DNA of 64,000 nucleotides, taken from the NCBI RefSeq assembly GCF_009830285.1, contig NZ_WUQX01000001.1:868501-932500 (forward strand), written 5' to 3'. The notes under the pieces were generated by a model that was not told the DNA's origin, did no database searches, and saw only the letters and a program-made list of their open reading frames with translations. Source of the stretch: Sporofaciens musculi (GTDB lineage: Bacteria; Bacillota; Clostridia; Lachnospirales; Lachnospiraceae). Every line of letters begins with the position of its first letter. The first letter of the stretch is position 1. The translations under genes and the position numbers were made by a program. Positions 61,143 to 64,000 of the stretch are shown here, piece after piece.

Positions 61143-62699
61143 GTGATCAATGCAGACAAGGTAATCCTACAGTCTGAAGATATGCGGCGGGTTTATATCA
61201 ATGTTCTGACGGAAGATGCGGTACATGGAAAAAGTATAGAAGCTGTAATTCCGGGGGATTTGTCCTTTTGGAAAACAGAGCAGAAAATCGAACAGGTAAC
61301 AGGAGTGAGCAGGGTGAAATATAAAGATATGTGCAGCACAAAAATAACTGCATATGGCAAGGACTTTTCATTTCTTCAAACCTTAGCTTATGATGACAGC
61401 GCTAAGCTATGCATCTATGGCTGCGGAGTGAATGGAGAGATAATCTGCAGATATCTAAAAGCTTTTGGCAGGGATATTGAATATTTTGTGGACCGACAGG
61501 CAGACAGCAGGGAATTTACCGTTCTTGACAAGAAGGTTATTTCGCCAGATACATTTTTGAGCCTGGCGGATGGTATACGGGTCATAGTTTCGCCCGATCA
61601 TCAGGCGCCGGTGATACAGTATCTAACCGAGAAGGGCATCGATGAAAAAAATATCATATGTCCATTTAGAAAAGTAGACAAAGAGATAAGAATTCTTGAG
61701 GATAATTACGAGCCTAAGTGTTATCTGAAAGACAGTAAGAGAAACAGAAAAGAACAGGCGGACGTTATCCCGGAGGCGACTATTTTTACGATCCTATACA
61801 ATACACCGAAAGGGATGCTTTGCAGAACCATAGAAAGTGTTTTGAAGCAGAGTTTTGAAAACTTTACTTACCTTATTATTGATAACGGCTCAACAGATGC
61901 TTCAGCAGATACAATCAGGCAATATATGAAAATAGACGCAAGAATTACATATATTCGTCTTGAGAAGAATGTTCCATGGACAGAAAAGGGACTTCTTACA
62001 AAACTTAAAGACAACATAAAGACAACCTATGTAGCTATGGTTGATTCTGATGATTACTATGAGCCGGATTTTTTGGAGAAGACCATAAGTATTTCCCGTG
62101 CTGACGCGTCAGATATGGTTCAGGTCAATACACTGACATATGCGCATGAGGGCTTTAGATACAGTTATTTTACACATTATTTCGGAAGAAATATCTGTAT
62201 TGAAGGAGATAAGAAGAAAAACTATTTTATGCTTCGCATCCTTTGTGTCCCTGTGTGGGGAAAGCTGTATAAATCAGACTTGTTCAAGGAACTTATAGAT
62301 ATGATGCTGGATTGTGAGACAGAGTATGACAGAGACTGCAATTTCTGTCTCGATATATCCTGGATGACCTATATGGCTTTGGCCTGTAATCGAGTTTCTC
62401 TGTGTGATGACTTATTGCATATCCGTACTTGGAGGCCGGGAAGCAGCGAGCATTCCGACAACCACAGTTCAAAGTGGCTTTCATCTATCGTCTGGTCTTT
62501 TGAACATTTGCGAAAAAACGATGTAGAATATGAGGCGGCGCAGGTATTTGAGGAAGCAGCGCTGATGTGGTTATTCAGCCTGCCCAGAGAGGAATATAGT
62601 TTATCGGATTTTAGGATAGGTGATATAGACAATAAGAGAGTCGCAGATTTTTTAAACAGACCTGTTTGTGATAAATATAGAGGGAATCAGCATGGATAA
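61143..62699 (+). CDS. Glycosyltransferase family 2 protein with N-terminal Rossmann-like domain, 5'-truncated
   Basis: A 518-residue protein. A short N-terminal piece (INADKVILQSEDMRRVYINVLTE) is followed by a nucleotide-binding-like domain (LCIYGCGVNGEIICRYL, about residues 90-180) and a GT2 domain (FTILYNTPKGMLCRTIESVLKQSFENFTYLIIDNGSTD near 215; acidic motif DSDDYY near 300). The frame stays open upstream to 61038 (..HFCTTPGV), so the native N-terminus seems lost where the structured RNA segment ends. The GTG at 61143 is only one possible start. A surface or flagellin glycan role is plausible. Confidence 0.75.
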   Translation: MINADKVILQSEDMRRVYINVLTEDAVHGKSIEAVIPGDLSFWKTEQKIEQVTGVSRVKYKDMCSTKITAYGKDFSFLQTLAYDDSAKLCIYGCGVNGEIICRYLKAFGRDIEYFVDRQADSREFTVLDKKVISPDTFLSLADGIRVIVSPDHQAPVIQYLTEKGIDEKNIICPFRKVDKEIRILEDNYEPKCYLKDSKRNRKEQADVIPEATIFTILYNTPKGMLCRTIESVLKQSFENFTYLIIDNGSTDASADTIRQYMKIDARITYIRLEKNVPWTEKGLLTKLKDNIKTTYVAMVDSDDYYEPDFLEKTISISRADASDMVQVNTLTYAHEGFRYSYFTHYFGRNICIEGDKKKNYFMLRILCVPVWGKLYKSDLFKELIDMMLDCETEYDRDCNFCLDISWMTYMALACNRVSLCDDLLHIRTWRPGSSEHSDNHSSKWLSSIVWSFEHLRKNDVEYEAAQVFEEAALMWLFSLPREEYSLSDFRIGDIDNKRVADFLNRPVCDKYRGNQHG

Positions 62700-64000
62700 G
62701 AATAAAGATATCATTTCATATGATGTTTATGAGTTAGATTTATATGATTTGAAAAATAAGGTTGAAAAGTTAAATGTAGACGAGGTCATTGTATACGGCA
62801 TTGGAAATAATGGGGCTGAAATAAACAGACTCTTTAAAAATATAGGCGTCAAAATAAAATATTATTTAGATGTAAAGGCAAGGAATGAGGTTCGTACCTT
62901 TAAAGGAATAAAAGTTGTTGATCCCGAAGCTCTGCCTGAGATGTATAAAGGCGAATACATTGTGATCTCACCAAGTATACACGACAGTATTTACGACTGG
63001 ATGAAGAAGCATAATATTCCGGATGAGAAATTGATACTGTCTTTTTACAAGACGGAGAGCATGTGCATAGATTATGGAAATCATTATGGAGTCAAACCGT
63101 CTGCGGATATTGGATACTGTGGGACCAGAACGGAAAGAGTGAAAGCCACATTTGTGACCATCGCATATAATACGCCGGAAAATTTATTAAGAAGGGCGAT
63201 TGAAAGCGTGCTTAGGCAGACGTTAAGAGATATAAAGTATCTTTTTATCCTGAATGGGCCCACAGATGATACGGCACGCATAGTAAATGAATATGCCAAG
63301 ATGGATGCCCGTATAAGTGTGATAGATATGGGGTGCAATCTGCCCTGGACGGATATAAAGCTGCTGAACGCCATCCGGGATAATATTGAGGGCGATTATT
63401 GCTGCCAACTAGATTCTGATGACTATTATGATGAAAGATTTCTTGAGGAGGCTGTAGAAATCGGAGATCGGAATCGTGCGGACATCATATGTGTGCGCAC
63501 CTGTCTTTTTTGTGCAGATAGTGAGTATAACCCCATGGATGCCGGACTGGACTATGACTGGCACGATAAGTTCTATTTTAATGTAGTGCATCCGCAGTGC
63601 CATATAATCGGGCACAAAAATATAATGCTTGCTTATGCCAGATCGAAGATATGTTCAACATTTTGGGGAAAGCTGTATACCAACACGCTGATGAAGCGAT
63701 ATTTAGATTATCTCACCAATTTACCGGCTGCAGAACGTGAGCTCTATTACAGATTGGATACTGCGATGACATATAGAATTCTAAGTATGGCGGAAAGAGT
63801 TTTTTATAGCGATAAGGTTCTGCATTTTTCGCAGTACTCCAAAAAGAATTCAACCTTTACATTGGCTCCGATAGAGTGGCTTATGTCGTTATGGTATTCA
63901 TACAAGGGGTTGAAGGATGAAATCTATTCGTATTATGGGAAGAAAAAAGCGAAAGCGTATTCAAAAGGATTTCTGCAAGTACATCTTCTGTGGATGGTAG
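62692..64000 (+). CDS. Glycosyltransferase family 2 protein, runs off the window
   Basis: It starts at the ATG overlapping the previous stop (ATGGATAA) and stays open to base 64000. The layout parallels its neighbour: a Rossmann-like N-terminal domain (VIVYGIGNNGAEINRLFKNIG, residues 30-140) then GT2 (FVTIAYNTPENLLRRAIESVLRQTL near 165; LDSDDYYDERF near 245). At least 436 residues are visible. Overlap coupling suggests both enzymes build the same glycan. Confidence 0.8.
   Translation, partial: MDKNKDIISYDVYELDLYDLKNKVEKLNVDEVIVYGIGNNGAEINRLFKNIGVKIKYYLDVKARNEVRTFKGIKVVDPEALPEMYKGEYIVISPSIHDSIYDWMKKHNIPDEKLILSFYKTESMCIDYGNHYGVKPSADIGYCGTRTERVKATFVTIAYNTPENLLRRAIESVLRQTLRDIKYLFILNGPTDDTARIVNEYAKMDARISVIDMGCNLPWTDIKLLNAIRDNIEGDYCCQLDSDDYYDERFLEEAVEIGDRNRADIICVRTCLFCADSEYNPMDAGLDYDWHDKFYFNVVHPQCHIIGHKNIMLAYARSKICSTFWGKLYTNTLMKRYLDYLTNLPAAERELYYRLDTAMTYRILSMAERVFYSDKVLHFSQYSKKNSTFTLAPIEWLMSLWYSYKGLKDEIYSYYGKKKAKAYSKGFLQVHLLWMV

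Noticed and set aside
1..64000. CRISPR arrays, rRNA or tRNA genes
   Set aside because: No regularly spaced direct repeats and no recognisable tRNA or rRNA sequence were seen on either strand.

Overview
The window looks like a chromosomal segment of a gut Clostridia, probably Lachnospiraceae. The reasons are the MetG C-terminal sequence, the Tn1549/CTn-type conjugation genes (families named after Clostridioides difficile CD1108, CD1110, CD1112 and CD1115), the strong AGGAGG-type ribosome binding sites and the moderate GC content. No rRNA, tRNA or CRISPR array was seen.

Positions 1 to about 52540 are the right-hand part of an integrative conjugative element (ICE). Its backbone runs: methylase/helicase (split), accessory genes, TOPRIM primase-like protein, MobC, relaxase (split), PcfB, ArdC-like protein, VirD4 coupling protein, Maff2, TrbL/VirB6, PrgI, VirB4, sortase B, a two-domain wall hydrolase, regulators (XRE, ribbon-helix-helix, WYL, LexA-like, ImmA), a sigma-like factor, a MazF-like toxin, Xis and a Tn916-type tyrosine integrase. 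It ends against an orphan C-terminal domain of methionyl-tRNA synthetase.

Two related integrative mobilizable elements (IMEs) sit inside this ICE. IME A (about 3507-18508) splits the helicase gene. IME B (about 22319-31955) splits the relaxase gene. Both junctions rejoin the host reading frame exactly. The IMEs share a backbone: tnpV, cargo slot, structured leader RNA, sigma-like genes, repA, inverted repeats with an oriT hairpin, mobV, parB, ydbC, small gene, serine recombinase. They are circularly permuted relative to each other and carry divergent recombinases. A carries an ECF sigma/anti-sigma/ABC exporter set and a decayed TPR-DUF2971 gene; B carries AraC plus ClpP. In A, repA and mobV are each broken by one point change.

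From 52.5 to 57.7 kb lies ordinary accessory chromosome: a zinc-ribbon fragment, an EamA transporter divergent from a TetR regulator with operators in its promoter, a PEBP protein, a MerR remnant, a tautomerase, a DeoR regulator and a P-loop kinase.

The most interesting stretch is 57.7-64.0 kb. A tyrosine recombinase gene and an outward-facing perfect-consensus promoter lie between two 27-bp inverted, individually palindromic repeats, the layout of a phase-variable invertible switch. The promoter points at a TnpB-family gene whose three RuvC catalytic positions all appear lost, resembling TnpB-like nuclease-dead repressors. A strongly structured, probably non-coding segment follows, then two glycosyltransferase genes, the first 5'-truncated and the second running off the window. 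A recombinase-switched RNA-guided regulator beside surface-glycan genes is my main hypothesis; the function is inferred, while the repeats, promoter and missing residues are visible directly.
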